Shown piece by piece: positions 26,043-35,137 of a stretch of DNA of 64,000 nucleotides (within the stretch, counting starts at the first letter, position 1; the number at the start of each line of letters is the position of its first letter). The notes below the pieces were generated by a model. It made no database searches. It was not told the DNA's origin and saw only the letters and a program-made list of their open reading frames with translations. Origin of the DNA: Deltaproteobacteria bacterium (lineage in GTDB: Bacteria > Myxococcota_A > Polyangia > GCA-2747355); NCBI GenBank assembly GCA_020633415.1, contig JACKDQ010000010.1, forward strand, positions 124,001-188,000. The letters run 5' to 3'. The position numbers were made by a program, and so were the translations under genes.

Positions 26043-27287
26043 GTGCTAAAACGCTTGTTTCAATATGGTCGCCAGTTGTCACCTGCCGATGGTGAACTCG
26101 CACCGCGCGGAATCGATCTCTGGATGCTGGCCGCGATCGTGGCCTTGGTCAGCCTGGGCATCGTGATGGTCTATTCGGGCAGTGCGGTATTCGCCGGCGC
26201 GCGGTACAAAGACGGCGAGTTCTTTTTGCGCCGCCAACTGGTCTATGCTGCGCTCGGCTGCCTGGCGCTTTACGTCGGCGCGCGGCTCGACTACGGCATC
26301 TATCAGAGATTTACTTATCCGATGTTGCTCGCCAGCGCGCTTTCGCTCTGCGCGCTGCTGATCCCCGGTTTGGGAACACGCGTCGACGGTGCGGTGCGTT
26401 GGTTTCGCCTGGGCGGGATCTCCTTTCAACCCTCGGAGCCGGCCAAATTTTCGCTACTGGTCTATTTGTCCTACTCGTTGGCGAAGAAGCGCCACACGAT
26501 GAGCTCGTTTTCGATCGGCGTATTGCCCCACCTGCTGGTCGCCGGTTTGATGGCGTTGATGGTCCTGCTGCAGCCCGACTTGGGGACGTCGGCGGTGATG
26601 ATCGCCGTTACGCTGATCCTGCTGCTTGTTGCCGGTGCACGTTTGACCTACGTCGTGATCGCGCTGCTCGCCGGCTTTCCGCTGGCCTATCAACAGATCG
26701 TCGGTACGCCCTGGCGCATGCGCCGCTTGCTCGCCTTTCTCGACCCCTGGTCTTATCGACGCAGCGCCGGCTATCAGATCTCCGAGTCGCTGATCAGCAT
26801 TGGTTCAGGCGGGTTGCGCGGATTGGGGCTCGGTGAAGGGCGGCAGAAGCTGTTTTTCTTGCCGGCGGCGCACACCGATTTTGTCTTCGCGATCATCGGA
26901 GAAGAGCTCGGCTTTACCGGGTTAGCCGCCGTGGTTGGCCTGTTTTTGCTGCTCGTCTTACGGACGCTGCGCGCTTCCTTTGCAGCACGCGATCTCTTTG
27001 GTGGCTACCTCGCCTTTGGCTGCGCAGCACTGATCGCCGTTCAAGCGTTGCTGCACATGGCGGTGGTCACCGGTCTGGCGCCGACCAAGGGCATTACCTT
27101 GCCGTTTGTCAGCTACGGAGGTACGGCGTTGATTACCATGATGTTTATCTCCGGTGTGGCGCTAAACATCTCGGGGCGCTATCCTCGGCCAGCGCCGGTT
27201 TCGCGCCGCAGGCTGCCCGACGGCAATCGCCGTCGCCCACAGCGCGTCGTTGTTGCCGGCGCCGAGGGGCATTCAGAAGCGGTCTAG
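26043..27287 (+). CDS. ftsW: Septal peptidoglycan glycosyltransferase FtsW (SEDS family)
   Basis: This 414-residue SEDS protein polymerises lipid II at the division site together with its class B PBP partner. About ten transmembrane segments are visible. Landmarks are IVMVYSGSAVF early, VDGAVRWFRLG, QPSEPAKFSLLVYLS, LQPDLGTSAVM, the long loop with FAIIGEELGF, and LPFVSYGGTALI near the end. The GTG at 26043 is the only reasonable start, with a weak ribosome site. The C-terminal tail (about 385-414) is Arg/Pro-rich and cytoplasmic. Its usual partner FtsI is not encoded in this cluster. Confidence 0.94.
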   Translation: MLKRLFQYGRQLSPADGELAPRGIDLWMLAAIVALVSLGIVMVYSGSAVFAGARYKDGEFFLRRQLVYAALGCLALYVGARLDYGIYQRFTYPMLLASALSLCALLIPGLGTRVDGAVRWFRLGGISFQPSEPAKFSLLVYLSYSLAKKRHTMSSFSIGVLPHLLVAGLMALMVLLQPDLGTSAVMIAVTLILLLVAGARLTYVVIALLAGFPLAYQQIVGTPWRMRRLLAFLDPWSYRRSAGYQISESLISIGSGGLRGLGLGEGRQKLFFLPAAHTDFVFAIIGEELGFTGLAAVVGLFLLLVLRTLRASFAARDLFGGYLAFGCAALIAVQALLHMAVVTGLAPTKGITLPFVSYGGTALITMMFISGVALNISGRYPRPAPVSRRRLPDGNRRRPQRVVVAGAEGHSEAV

Positions 27288-27336
27288 GCGGCGCCCCACG
27301 CGATAATTCGATTCCTCACGACTGGGGAGTTTTGTG

Positions 27337-28425
27337 ATGGCGGTTCGACTTGTACTAGCGGGCGGCGGAACCGGGGGACACGTTTTTCCTGCGCTAGCGG
27401 TCGCTGAGCAGTTGAAGTCGACCGATGCTCGCGCCGAGTTGCTCTTTATCGGTACAGACAAGGGCTTCGAGGCCCAGGCGGTTCCCGCCGCCGGCTATCG
27501 GCTGGAGACGCTGCCCGTCGATCAGTTGGTCGGTGTTTCGCTTTGGCGCAAGACGCGTACCTTGGCGGCGTTGCCCAAGGCCGTGCTCTTCGCGCGCCGC
27601 TTGCTCAAGGCCTTTCAGCCCCACGTTGTCGTCGGCGTGGGCGGTTATGCGTCGGGGCCAGCGGTGATCGCAGCCTCGCTGCTTCGTCTGCCGATCGTGC
27701 TACTCGAGCAGAACGCGATCCCCGGCCGAACCAATCGGCGGCTGGCGCGCTTCGCTACCGCTGTTGTCGTCGCCTATCCGCGCGCTGCCGAGTATTTCGA
27801 CCAGGACAACGTTTGCTGTTTGGGCAATCCGCTGCGGCCCCAACTCGCCGAGGAACTGTCCCATGCACCGTTACCCGGTACGGGTGAGGGCCTGCGGCTG
27901 TTGGTGCTCGGCGGAAGTCGAGGGGCGCAGCGGCTCAACGACCTGCTCTGCGAGACGGTCGAGCAGCTCCTACGGATCCATCCGCTGTTGACGATCGAGC
28001 ATCAGACCGGCGAAACGGATTTTTCAACGGTCGCTGGGCACTATGCGCAATTCGGCGGGCGGGCGATCGCGCGGCCGTTTATCCACGATATCGGTCGAGC
28101 GTACTGTGCGGCGGACCTGGTGTTCTGTCGCAGTGGGGCGACGAGCATCGCCGAGATTACGGCTAGCGGACGTCCGGCCGTGTTCGTTCCCTACCCGCAC
28201 GCCGCCGACGACCATCAGTCGGCCAACGCACGGCCGTTGGTCGAAGCCGGTGCGGCGATCTGTTTGACTCAAGCCTCGCTCGATGGCTCGCAGCTTGTCG
28301 CCAAGCTGACCGCACTGCTTAGCGATCGCTCGCGGCTCGGGCGGATGGCCGAGGCGATGCGCCGGCAGGCCCATCCACGGGCAGCTGCGGATGTGGTCGC
28401 ACTGATCAACCGATTGCATCGCTAG
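27337..28425 (+). CDS. murG: UDP-GlcNAc:lipid I transferase MurG
   Basis: This 362-residue GT-B enzyme makes lipid II from lipid I and UDP-GlcNAc at the inner face of the membrane. Motifs are GGGTGGHVFPALAVAE at the start, VGVGGYASGPAV, LLEQNAIPGRTNR, VLGGSRGAQRLN and, in the UDP-GlcNAc site, FCRSGATSIAEI. ATG 27337 is chosen because GGGGAG lies 7 nt upstream; GTG at 27334 is an alternative. Length and motif order are typical. It lies between ftsW and murC, as in many bacteria. Confidence 0.96.
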   Translation: MAVRLVLAGGGTGGHVFPALAVAEQLKSTDARAELLFIGTDKGFEAQAVPAAGYRLETLPVDQLVGVSLWRKTRTLAALPKAVLFARRLLKAFQPHVVVGVGGYASGPAVIAASLLRLPIVLLEQNAIPGRTNRRLARFATAVVVAYPRAAEYFDQDNVCCLGNPLRPQLAEELSHAPLPGTGEGLRLLVLGGSRGAQRLNDLLCETVEQLLRIHPLLTIEHQTGETDFSTVAGHYAQFGGRAIARPFIHDIGRAYCAADLVFCRSGATSIAEITASGRPAVFVPYPHAADDHQSANARPLVEAGAAICLTQASLDGSQLVAKLTALLSDRSRLGRMAEAMRRQAHPRAAADVVALINRLHR

Positions 28426-28448
28426 CACCCTTCGTACACACTGCCCCT

Positions 28449-29834
28449 ATGACGATGTTCAAAGGGCGGGCACACCGCATCCATTTCGTGGGAATCGGCG
28501 GCATCGGTATGAGCGGCATCGCCGAGGTCTTGCTCAATCTCGGCTACCAGGTTTCCGGTTCGGACCTGCGTGAAAACGATACGACGCAGCGACTGAGCCA
28601 ACTCGGCGGGGTGATCTCCGTCGGTCATAGCCCCGAAAACCTGCGCGGTGCCGACGTTGTGGTTATTTCGAGCGCCGTGCGCTCCGATAACCCCGAGGTT
28701 GTAGCGGCGCGTCGCCAAACGATCCCGGTGATTCCTCGCGCCGAGATGCTCGCCGAGCTGATGCGGCTCAAGCATGGTCTGGCCGTCGCTGGCAGTCACG
28801 GCAAGACCACTACGACCTCGTTGGTTGCGGCGATCTGTGAGCGTGGTGGCCTCGATCCCACGGTGGTGATCGGCGGCAAGGTCAACAGTATGGGTACTAA
28901 CGCTCGCTTGGGCGCCGGTGCCTACCTCGTTGCCGAGGCCGACGAGAGCGATGGCTCGTTTTTACAGCTTTCGCCAACGATCGCGGTGGTCACCAACATC
29001 GACCCCGAACATCTCGACCACTACGGCGATTTTGAGCAGCTCAAACAGGCCTTTTTGCGCTTCGTCAATCGCGTGCCGTTTTATGGGGCCGCTGTGCTTT
29101 GTCTGGAATGTCCTAATGTCCAGGCGATGATCCCGCACGTCGAGAAGCGCTTTGTCAGCTATGGGACGACCGCTCAGGCTGACTTTACGCTGGTCGATGT
29201 CAGCGTTGAAGGGCTGGTCACCCGCTTTCGCCCGGTGCGCCGCGGCAAAGTCGGCGATCCGATCGCGCTGAAGATGGTCGGCCGCCATAATCTGCTCAAT
29301 GCACTCGCTGCGCTCGCCGTCGCTGACGAGCTGAAGATCGATCCCGTGGCTGCGGCGCGGGCGCTCGAGGAGTTCGATGGTATTCAGCGCCGGTTTACCG
29401 TGCGCGGTGAGCAGGCCGGCGTGATGGTCGTCGACGACTACGGTCACCATCCGACCGAGATCCGCGCCACGCTCGCTGGGGCCAAGGAGTCTTTCGGTGA
29501 TCGGCGGCGCATCGCGGTGTTTCAACCGCACCGCTACTCACGCGCTCATAACTTGTTCGAGGATTTTTCGCGAGCGTTCTACGATGCCGATCTGGTCGTC
29601 GTTGCCCCGCTCTATGCGGCGGGCGAGCAGCCACTCGAAGGCGTGACGGCAGCGACGATGGCAGAAGCGATCCGTTCCCATGGCCATCACGCCGTCAAGC
29701 TGGCCAGCAATCTTGACGACGTCGTCAACATTCTTGCCGGCGAAGTCAAAGACGGCGACATCGTGATTACGCTCGGAGCCGGCAACATCGCCGACGCCGG
29801 CGTGCGCCTACTCGATCGCCTAGCCACCCGCTAA
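28449..29834 (+). CDS. murC: UDP-MurNAc:L-alanine ligase MurC
   Basis: This 461-residue Mur ligase adds L-alanine to UDP-MurNAc. N-terminal HFVGIGGIGMSGIAEVL and SGSD are classic MurC features; the ATP loop AGSHGKTTTT lies at 114-123, then EADESDGSF, NIDPEHLDHY and YGHHPTEI. The length is normal. The murB gene that commonly follows murC is missing; instead a long perfect palindrome starts 5 bp after the stop. Confidence 0.96.
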   Translation: MTMFKGRAHRIHFVGIGGIGMSGIAEVLLNLGYQVSGSDLRENDTTQRLSQLGGVISVGHSPENLRGADVVVISSAVRSDNPEVVAARRQTIPVIPRAEMLAELMRLKHGLAVAGSHGKTTTTSLVAAICERGGLDPTVVIGGKVNSMGTNARLGAGAYLVAEADESDGSFLQLSPTIAVVTNIDPEHLDHYGDFEQLKQAFLRFVNRVPFYGAAVLCLECPNVQAMIPHVEKRFVSYGTTAQADFTLVDVSVEGLVTRFRPVRRGKVGDPIALKMVGRHNLLNALAALAVADELKIDPVAAARALEEFDGIQRRFTVRGEQAGVMVVDDYGHHPTEIRATLAGAKESFGDRRRIAVFQPHRYSRAHNLFEDFSRAFYDADLVVVAPLYAAGEQPLEGVTAATMAEAIRSHGHHAVKLASNLDDVVNILAGEVKDGDIVITLGAGNIADAGVRLLDRLATR

Positions 29835-29839
29835 GCCTG

Positions 29840-29914
29840 GGGGACGTTGATTAACTTTCTTAACTTTTCGCCCTTTGGTCTGGGCAAAAGTTAAGAAAGT
29901 TAATCAACGTCCCC
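29840..29914. repeat. Long perfect palindrome in the dcw cluster (REP/BIME-like)
   Basis: Two 29-bp arms (29840-29868 and 29886-29914) are perfect inverted copies, and a further 4 bp (GCCC/GGGC) pair after a one-base bulge, leaving an 8-nt loop. Both outer ends read GGGGAC pointing inward. The arms are AT-rich inside, unlike the surrounding GC-rich DNA. No T-run follows, so it is not a standard terminator. It resembles a bipartite REP-type element inserted between murC and ddl. Confidence 0.85.
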
Positions 29915-29937
29915 GCTCATAACCGGTTGGTTAAAGG

Positions 29938-29958
29938 CCCCCCGCATCCGCTGGGGGG
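29938..29958. repeat. Short G/C hairpin upstream of ddl
   Basis: CCCCCC (29938-29943) and GGGGGG (29953-29958) can form a 6-bp stem with a 9-nt loop. No T-run follows, and an A-rich stretch lies about 30 bp downstream. It may affect read-through from murC into ddl. Confidence 0.35.
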
Positions 29959-30067
29959 AACAACACCCACAGCAGCGCACAAGCTTCTAAAAAAAAGGGC
30001 GAAAAAGTTGCCCGCGATCCCTTTCACTGCGCACTTTGACAGCAGCCCAGTGGAATGAGCTTTGACG

Positions 30068-30979
30068 ATGGTCGTGTCGAACATAGAACGCCGCCATGTT
30101 GGTGTGCTGCTCGGAGGGCGCTCCGCCGAGCGCGACGTCTCGTTGCAGACAGGCCAAGCTGTCGTCGAGGTTCTGCGCAAGAGCGGCGTCCAGGTTTCCT
30201 CGATCGATGTCGACCTCGATGTCGCCGAGCGGATCAAAGCGCTGTCGATCGACGTGGCGTTCATCGCGCTTCACGGTCGCTTTGGCGAAGACGGCTGCAT
30301 CCAGGGGCTGCTCGAATCGCTGCGCATCCCGTACACCGGCTCGGGCGTCTTGGCCTCGGCGATGGCGATGGACAAGGTGACCAGCAAGCGCTTGTTCGAT
30401 GCCGCTGGTTTGGCCACGGCACGTTGGGCGTTCGGCGGAGGCGCTGAGCAGCTGCCATTGCCGGTGATCGTCAAGCCGCGTGCGGAAGGCAGTAGCGTAG
30501 GCCTCGAGCTCGTCGATAGCGCCGAGCGCCTGGCGGTCGTGCTTGCCGACAATCCAGAGCTGCTGGTCGAAGAGTACATTCCGGGCCGCGAACTGTCGGT
30601 CGCTGTGATCGGCAAACGTCCCGCGGTCGAGCTGCTCGGACCCGCGATCGAGGTCAAGCCGGCCGAGGGCATTTACGACTACGCCGCTAAGTACGAACGC
30701 GACGACACCATCTACATCGTCGACCCCGACCTGCCACCACCGGTCAGAGAGCGTATGGAGCACCTGGCGATCGCTGCGCATCAGCTGCTCGAGTGCTGCG
30801 GCGTGTCGCGGATCGACTTTCGCTACGACGAAGACACCGATCGCCTGGTTCTGCTCGAAATAAACACGCTGCCTGGGCTGACCAGCCACAGCCTTGTGCC
30901 GAAGATCGCTGCTCATGCAGGCATCAGCTACACCGACCTCGTGCTGAGGATCATCGACCAGGCGGGGTTGCACGCATGA
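30068..30979 (+). CDS. ddl: D-alanine--D-alanine ligase
   Basis: This 303-residue ATP-grasp ligase makes the D-Ala-D-Ala dipeptide used by MurF. It has the N-terminal GGRSAERDVSLQTG, IALHGRFGEDGCIQG, YTGSGVLASAMAMDK, VKPRAEGSSVGLE and the C-terminal LLEINTLPGLTSHSL with the metal-binding Glu and Asn. ATG 30068 is preferred over TTG 30062 since GGAATGAG lies just upstream. Length is normal for a DdlB-type enzyme. It overlaps ftsQ by 4 bp. The palindrome upstream might uncouple it from murC. Confidence 0.95.
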   Translation: MVVSNIERRHVGVLLGGRSAERDVSLQTGQAVVEVLRKSGVQVSSIDVDLDVAERIKALSIDVAFIALHGRFGEDGCIQGLLESLRIPYTGSGVLASAMAMDKVTSKRLFDAAGLATARWAFGGGAEQLPLPVIVKPRAEGSSVGLELVDSAERLAVVLADNPELLVEEYIPGRELSVAVIGKRPAVELLGPAIEVKPAEGIYDYAAKYERDDTIYIVDPDLPPPVRERMEHLAIAAHQLLECCGVSRIDFRYDEDTDRLVLLEINTLPGLTSHSLVPKIAAHAGISYTDLVLRIIDQAGLHA

Positions 30980-31887
30980 GCACAAACCAGCGCACAAGAG
31001 TTGGTCGCAGCCGTAGCCTGTTGGCGCGCTTTAAGTCGCCGCGCAACCGCCGACTCAGCAGTCCGACCAGTGCAACGCGACGCCCACTGCCGGCGCCGAA
31101 GATCGTCCAACCGCGGCGAAAGGTCAAAATCAGCTGGCTCAAAGGGCCAATGCTTGTCGCTGGTCGAATTACTGCCCTGGTCGCAGTGGTGGGTGGTGCG
31201 TCGGCAGGCGGCTTTTACGCCTACCGCGCGCTCGCTGTTTCCGAGCATTTCTCGGTCAAGCAGCTGCGCATCGAGGGCATCGAGGGTCAACCGGCCGCCG
31301 CCCTGCAGCGGATGCTGGGTCAGCTGCAGGGCGTGTCGATTTTCAAAGTCGATCTTCGCGCACTTGCCCAAGCGGCGGTCGCCCATCCCTGGGTGCGCAC
31401 CGCGCGCGTGCGCCGCGAGTTGCCCGATACTTTGACCCTGACTGTCGAGCGGCATCAGCCGCGCGCTGCGTTGCTGGTCGATCAACTCTATTTGCTCAAT
31501 CATCGAGGTGAAGTTTTCAAGCGCGCGACGCCAAAGGAGGCGATGGCGGTGCCGATCATTAGCGGCATCGATCGCTCGGACGTTGAGTCGCGTCGTGCCT
31601 GGGTGTTGCTGCGGATTAGACAGGCCCTCGAGGCGATCGCTCGCTACAATGAAAATCCGCGCCGCCCCGCGCTCGGCGAGATCAACATCGCGGCATCGGA
31701 AGAGATCGCGCTGACGCTGCGTAGCGGCGTCACCGTGCGCGTCGGTTCAACCCTCAGCCCGGAAAAGCTCGAACGCTTCGACGCGGTTTGGCGCGCTTTG
31801 GGTGAGGAGCGCACCCTGGCGCGCGCGGTTTATCTCAATAACAGGGTCCACCAACAACGCGTGACAGTCCGGCTACGGCGCAACTAG
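30976..31887 (+). CDS. ftsQ: Cell division protein FtsQ
   Basis: This 303-residue bitopic division protein has a basic cytoplasmic N-terminus of about 57 residues, one transmembrane helix (about 58-82), a POTRA domain (about 92-162, with FSVKQLRIEGIEG and a Pro-Trp-Val-Arg strand), then the FtsQ beta domain with NHRGEVFK. In other bacteria FtsQ recruits FtsB/FtsL and activates the septal synthase. The ATG overlaps the ddl stop (ATGA). The cytoplasmic tail is longer and more Arg-rich than in E. coli. Confidence 0.93.
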   Translation: MSTNQRTRVGRSRSLLARFKSPRNRRLSSPTSATRRPLPAPKIVQPRRKVKISWLKGPMLVAGRITALVAVVGGASAGGFYAYRALAVSEHFSVKQLRIEGIEGQPAAALQRMLGQLQGVSIFKVDLRALAQAAVAHPWVRTARVRRELPDTLTLTVERHQPRAALLVDQLYLLNHRGEVFKRATPKEAMAVPIISGIDRSDVESRRAWVLLRIRQALEAIARYNENPRRPALGEINIAASEEIALTLRSGVTVRVGSTLSPEKLERFDAVWRALGEERTLARAVYLNNRVHQQRVTVRLRRN

Positions 31888-31899
31888 GAAGCAGCACGA

Positions 31900-33123
31900 A
31901 TGGCTAGACGCGACGAATTGATCGTAGGACTCGACATCGGCACGACGAAGATCGCGGCTGTTGTCGGCGAAGTGACGGACGATGGCATCGACGTGATCGG
32001 CGTTGGCACCCACGCCTCGCGTGGACTTCGCAAGGGCGTCGTCACTCACATCGACAACACGATTACCTCGATTCGTCGAGCGGTCGAAGAAGCGGAATTG
32101 ATGGCTGGATGCGAAATCTCGAGTGTCTACGCGGGAATCGCTGGCGGCCACATTCACGGCTTCAATAGCCACGGGATCGTTGCCGTCAAAGATCGCGAAG
32201 TACGCGCTTCTGACATCAGCCGCGTGATCGATGCGGCCAAGGCTGTCGCCATACCGATGGACAAAGAGATCGTTCATGTCCTGCCCCAAGACTTTGTTGT
32301 CGATGGCCAGGACGGCATCAAAGAACCGCTTGGCATGAGCGGCGTTCGACTCGAGACGAAGGTTCACATCGTAACCGCTGGCGTGACCAGCGCACAGAAT
32401 ATCGTTAAGTGCTGCCAGCGCTGTGGACTGCAGGTCGCTGACCTGGTGCTTCAGCCGCTGGCGAGCAGTGAGGCGGTACTTCACAGCGACGAGAAGGAAC
32501 TCGGCGTGGTCTTGATCGATATCGGCGGCGGCACAACCGATATTACGATCTTCAGCGAAGGCGCGATCGTTCACACCTCGGTGATCGCCGTCGGTGGCAA
32601 TTACATCACCAACGACATTTCCGTCGGTCTAAGAACGCCCTCGCTCGAGGCCGAAAAGATCAAGCAACGCTGGGGCTGTGCGACAGCATCATTGATCGAT
32701 CCCGAAGACGAGATCGAGGTGCCCAGCGTCGGCGGACGTGCACCTCGGCGCATCTCGCGCTCGATCCTCGCTGAGATCGTCCAGCCGCGCGTTGAGGAGA
32801 TCTTTCTGCTGGTCCAGCGCGAGCTCGAGCGAACCGGATTCCACGACCTGTTGGCCTCGGGGGCGGTGATCACCGGTGGCACGACGATCATGGAAGGTAT
32901 GCCCGAGGTCGCCGAGGAAGTGCTCAATCTGCCGGTGCGTCGCGGAAGTCCGCGCAACATCGGCGGCCTGGTTGATGTCGTCAAGAGCCCGGCGTTTTCC
33001 ACCGGCGTCGGCCTGGTGCTTCATGGTGCAAAGCAGCTCGAGGCAAATCCGGGTAGCCGGATGCGCGGAGAGCGCACAACGTTTTCTGGCCGCGTTCGCG
33101 ACTGGTTCGCGCGCGTTTTTTAG
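31900..33123 (+). CDS. ftsA: Cell division actin-like ATPase FtsA
   Basis: This 407-residue actin-fold protein tethers FtsZ to the membrane and recruits late division proteins. It shows VGLDIGTTKIAAVVGE (phosphate 1), the SHV-domain insertion in the first third, VLIDIGGGTTDI (phosphate 2) and ASGAVITGGTT (adenosine motif). The last residues, VRDWFARVF, form the amphipathic membrane-targeting helix. AGGAAG precedes the ATG. It directly precedes ftsZ, separated by 73 bp that contain a small GC-rich hairpin (CCGG-rich, near 33152-33171). Confidence 0.96.
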   Translation: MARRDELIVGLDIGTTKIAAVVGEVTDDGIDVIGVGTHASRGLRKGVVTHIDNTITSIRRAVEEAELMAGCEISSVYAGIAGGHIHGFNSHGIVAVKDREVRASDISRVIDAAKAVAIPMDKEIVHVLPQDFVVDGQDGIKEPLGMSGVRLETKVHIVTAGVTSAQNIVKCCQRCGLQVADLVLQPLASSEAVLHSDEKELGVVLIDIGGGTTDITIFSEGAIVHTSVIAVGGNYITNDISVGLRTPSLEAEKIKQRWGCATASLIDPEDEIEVPSVGGRAPRRISRSILAEIVQPRVEEIFLLVQRELERTGFHDLLASGAVITGGTTIMEGMPEVAEEVLNLPVRRGSPRNIGGLVDVVKSPAFSTGVGLVLHGAKQLEANPGSRMRGERTTFSGRVRDWFARVF

Positions 33124-33196
33124 TCGGCGAAGTTTATTTCGAAATTGAGTCCCCGGCCGTGCCGGACCGGGCCTCATACCAAGAGGGGGAAAGAAA

Positions 33197-35002
33197 ATGG
33201 CGTTGATAGAACTCGAAGAAGACGCTCCGAATCAGGCGCGCATCAAAGTCGTCGGTGTTGGCGGTGGTGGTGGCAACGCGATCAACACGATGATCGCATC
33301 GGGCCTCGAGGGTGTAGATTTCATCGCAGCCAATACCGATCTGCAAGCGCTGGATAGCAATCTCGCGCCGGTAAAGATTCAGCTCGGCGCACAGTCGACC
33401 CGTGGTCTGGGCGCGGGTGCGAACCCCGAGATCGGTCGTAACTCGGCTATGGAAGATACGGAACGCCTGCAGGATGCCTTGGCTGGGGCAGACATGGTGT
33501 TCGTCACCGCCGGCATGGGTGGCGGCACGGGAACCGGCGCAGCGCCAGTGATCTCTCGCGTCGCTAAGGAGATCGGCGCGCTGACCGTCGGCGTGGTGAC
33601 CAAGCCGTTCATGTTTGAGGGGCGCAAGCGAATGCGTCAGGCCGATGGCGGTGTCGAAGAGATGCGGGCCGCTGTCGACACGCTAATCACGATCCCCAAC
33701 GAGCGCCTGCTTAGCGTCGCCGGTCAGGCCACGACGATGCTCGACGCCTTCCGCAAGGTCGATGAAGTGTTGCTCAATGCCGTGCAGGGCATCGCTGATC
33801 TCGTCGTGATCCACGGGTTTATCAACGTCGATTTCGCCGACGTGCGCACCGTGATGTCCAACATGGGCCACGCGCTGATGGGCAGTGGCTATGCTTGTGG
33901 CGATCGCAAGGCGCTCGAGGCAGCCAAGCAGGCGGTGAGCAGTCCGCTGCTCGAGGACGCCAATATCGATGGCGCGACCGGCATCTTGATCAACATTACC
34001 GGTGGCCCCGATCTGACCCTCACCGAGATCAACGAAGCTGCCTCGCTGATTCACGAGGCGGCTCACGAAGACGCCAATATCATCTTCGGTTCCGTAATCG
34101 ACGCCGCGATGGAAGACCAGGTGCGGATTACGGTGATCGCCACCGGCTTTGACCGTGGCCTTGCGCCGCCGGTCAGAGCGCGAGCACCGCAGGCTTCGGC
34201 TTCGTCGCTTTATGATCGCCGAATCACCGCCGGCCAACCGCACGAGCCAGTTTACGCTACAGCCGCCGCACCGGCGACTGAGCCGCGCACGATGCAGGCT
34301 CAGCGATCAGAGCCGAGCCGCGCTCACTTTGCCGGCGACGCCAATCTGTCCTACATTGGGCCTCAAGAGACGGCACAGCACGCCGCCGTGCCCCGTCACG
34401 ATTTCAATGGGCAGAGCGAGTACGCCGATCACGCGCGCAACGCAGCGCCGCTGTCGACGGAGGCCTCGCATCCGTCGCTGCAAGCGCAGTCGGCGGCCTT
34501 GCCGATGCACCACGTTTTGCCGTCGGCGTATAGCGCGTCGCAGTCGCTTGCTGGAGCGCCACAGGCAGCGGTGCATGCGATCGAATCGCGTCCCGTGGTG
34601 GTTTCAGCCCCGCACGCAATGCACGCCGAGCAGCCGCGTCACTACGAGTTGCCGCATCACTACGAGCAGCCACGTCAGGTTGAACACGTTCAGGGTGAAC
34701 CGGTTGAGCACCCCTATCATCTTCAAACGGCGGCAGCGCCGCGCGAGGCTCAGCCAGCCAACGCGCCGCTCGCTGCTGACGTGCCGATCGTCGAGACGAG
34801 ACCTGGCAGCGCAAAGCGTCCAAGTACCGATACGCGTCAAACCAGTTTTCTCGACGACGATGGCGGGCTCGATGCCCGATCCGGACGCCGCAGGAGCGGC
34901 GTGAACCAAACGGTGCCGCGCATTCATCCCAATCTTGAAGTGCCCGATGAGAGCGAGATGGACATACCGACGTTTCTCAGGCGCCAGCCGCCGCAAGACT
35001 AA
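33197..35002 (+). CDS. ftsZ: Cell division tubulin homologue FtsZ with very long linker
   Basis: This 601-residue GTPase forms the Z ring. The core (about 12-325) has GVGGGGGNAIN, the tubulin signature GGGTGTGAAP near 118-127 and the synergy-loop NIDGATGILINITGG. Then comes a linker of about 255 residues, poor in hydrophobic residues and rich in Ala, Gln, His, Pro and Ser, with a His/Tyr-rich part (HYELPHHYEQPRQ) near 482-494. The end, MDIPTFLRRQ, is the conserved peptide that binds FtsA and other partners. Typical FtsZ is about 380-420 residues, so the linker is several times the usual length. GGGGGAAAG precedes the ATG. Confidence 0.97.
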   Translation: MALIELEEDAPNQARIKVVGVGGGGGNAINTMIASGLEGVDFIAANTDLQALDSNLAPVKIQLGAQSTRGLGAGANPEIGRNSAMEDTERLQDALAGADMVFVTAGMGGGTGTGAAPVISRVAKEIGALTVGVVTKPFMFEGRKRMRQADGGVEEMRAAVDTLITIPNERLLSVAGQATTMLDAFRKVDEVLLNAVQGIADLVVIHGFINVDFADVRTVMSNMGHALMGSGYACGDRKALEAAKQAVSSPLLEDANIDGATGILINITGGPDLTLTEINEAASLIHEAAHEDANIIFGSVIDAAMEDQVRITVIATGFDRGLAPPVRARAPQASASSLYDRRITAGQPHEPVYATAAAPATEPRTMQAQRSEPSRAHFAGDANLSYIGPQETAQHAAVPRHDFNGQSEYADHARNAAPLSTEASHPSLQAQSAALPMHHVLPSAYSASQSLAGAPQAAVHAIESRPVVVSAPHAMHAEQPRHYELPHHYEQPRQVEHVQGEPVEHPYHLQTAAAPREAQPANAPLAADVPIVETRPGSAKRPSTDTRQTSFLDDDGGLDARSGRRRSGVNQTVPRIHPNLEVPDESEMDIPTFLRRQPPQD

Positions 35003-35014
35003 AGAGTGACCAGC

Positions 35015-35137
35015 GCGGCGGCGTTCCTTCGGGGCGTCCGGCACGACGATACGCAGCCCCAACAAGTATACCTGGATCCTCCTCTTGGTATCGGGCTGTT
35101 CTTGATCAAGGCTGCTTTCTCGCAGGAACGCCGCCGC
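35015..35137. repeat. Structured intergenic element with 14-bp inverted ends
   Basis: Perfect 14-bp arms (GCGGCGGCGTTCCT, 35015-35028, and its complement, 35124-35137) enclose 95 bp. Inside, CAGCCC and GGGCTG sit 25 bp from either arm, and ATACC/GGTAT lie further in, so a nested fold is possible. It lies between the convergent stops of ftsZ and the 35142-37883 gene. It could be a bidirectional terminator, a small RNA or a remnant of a small inverted-repeat element. Confidence 0.55.
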
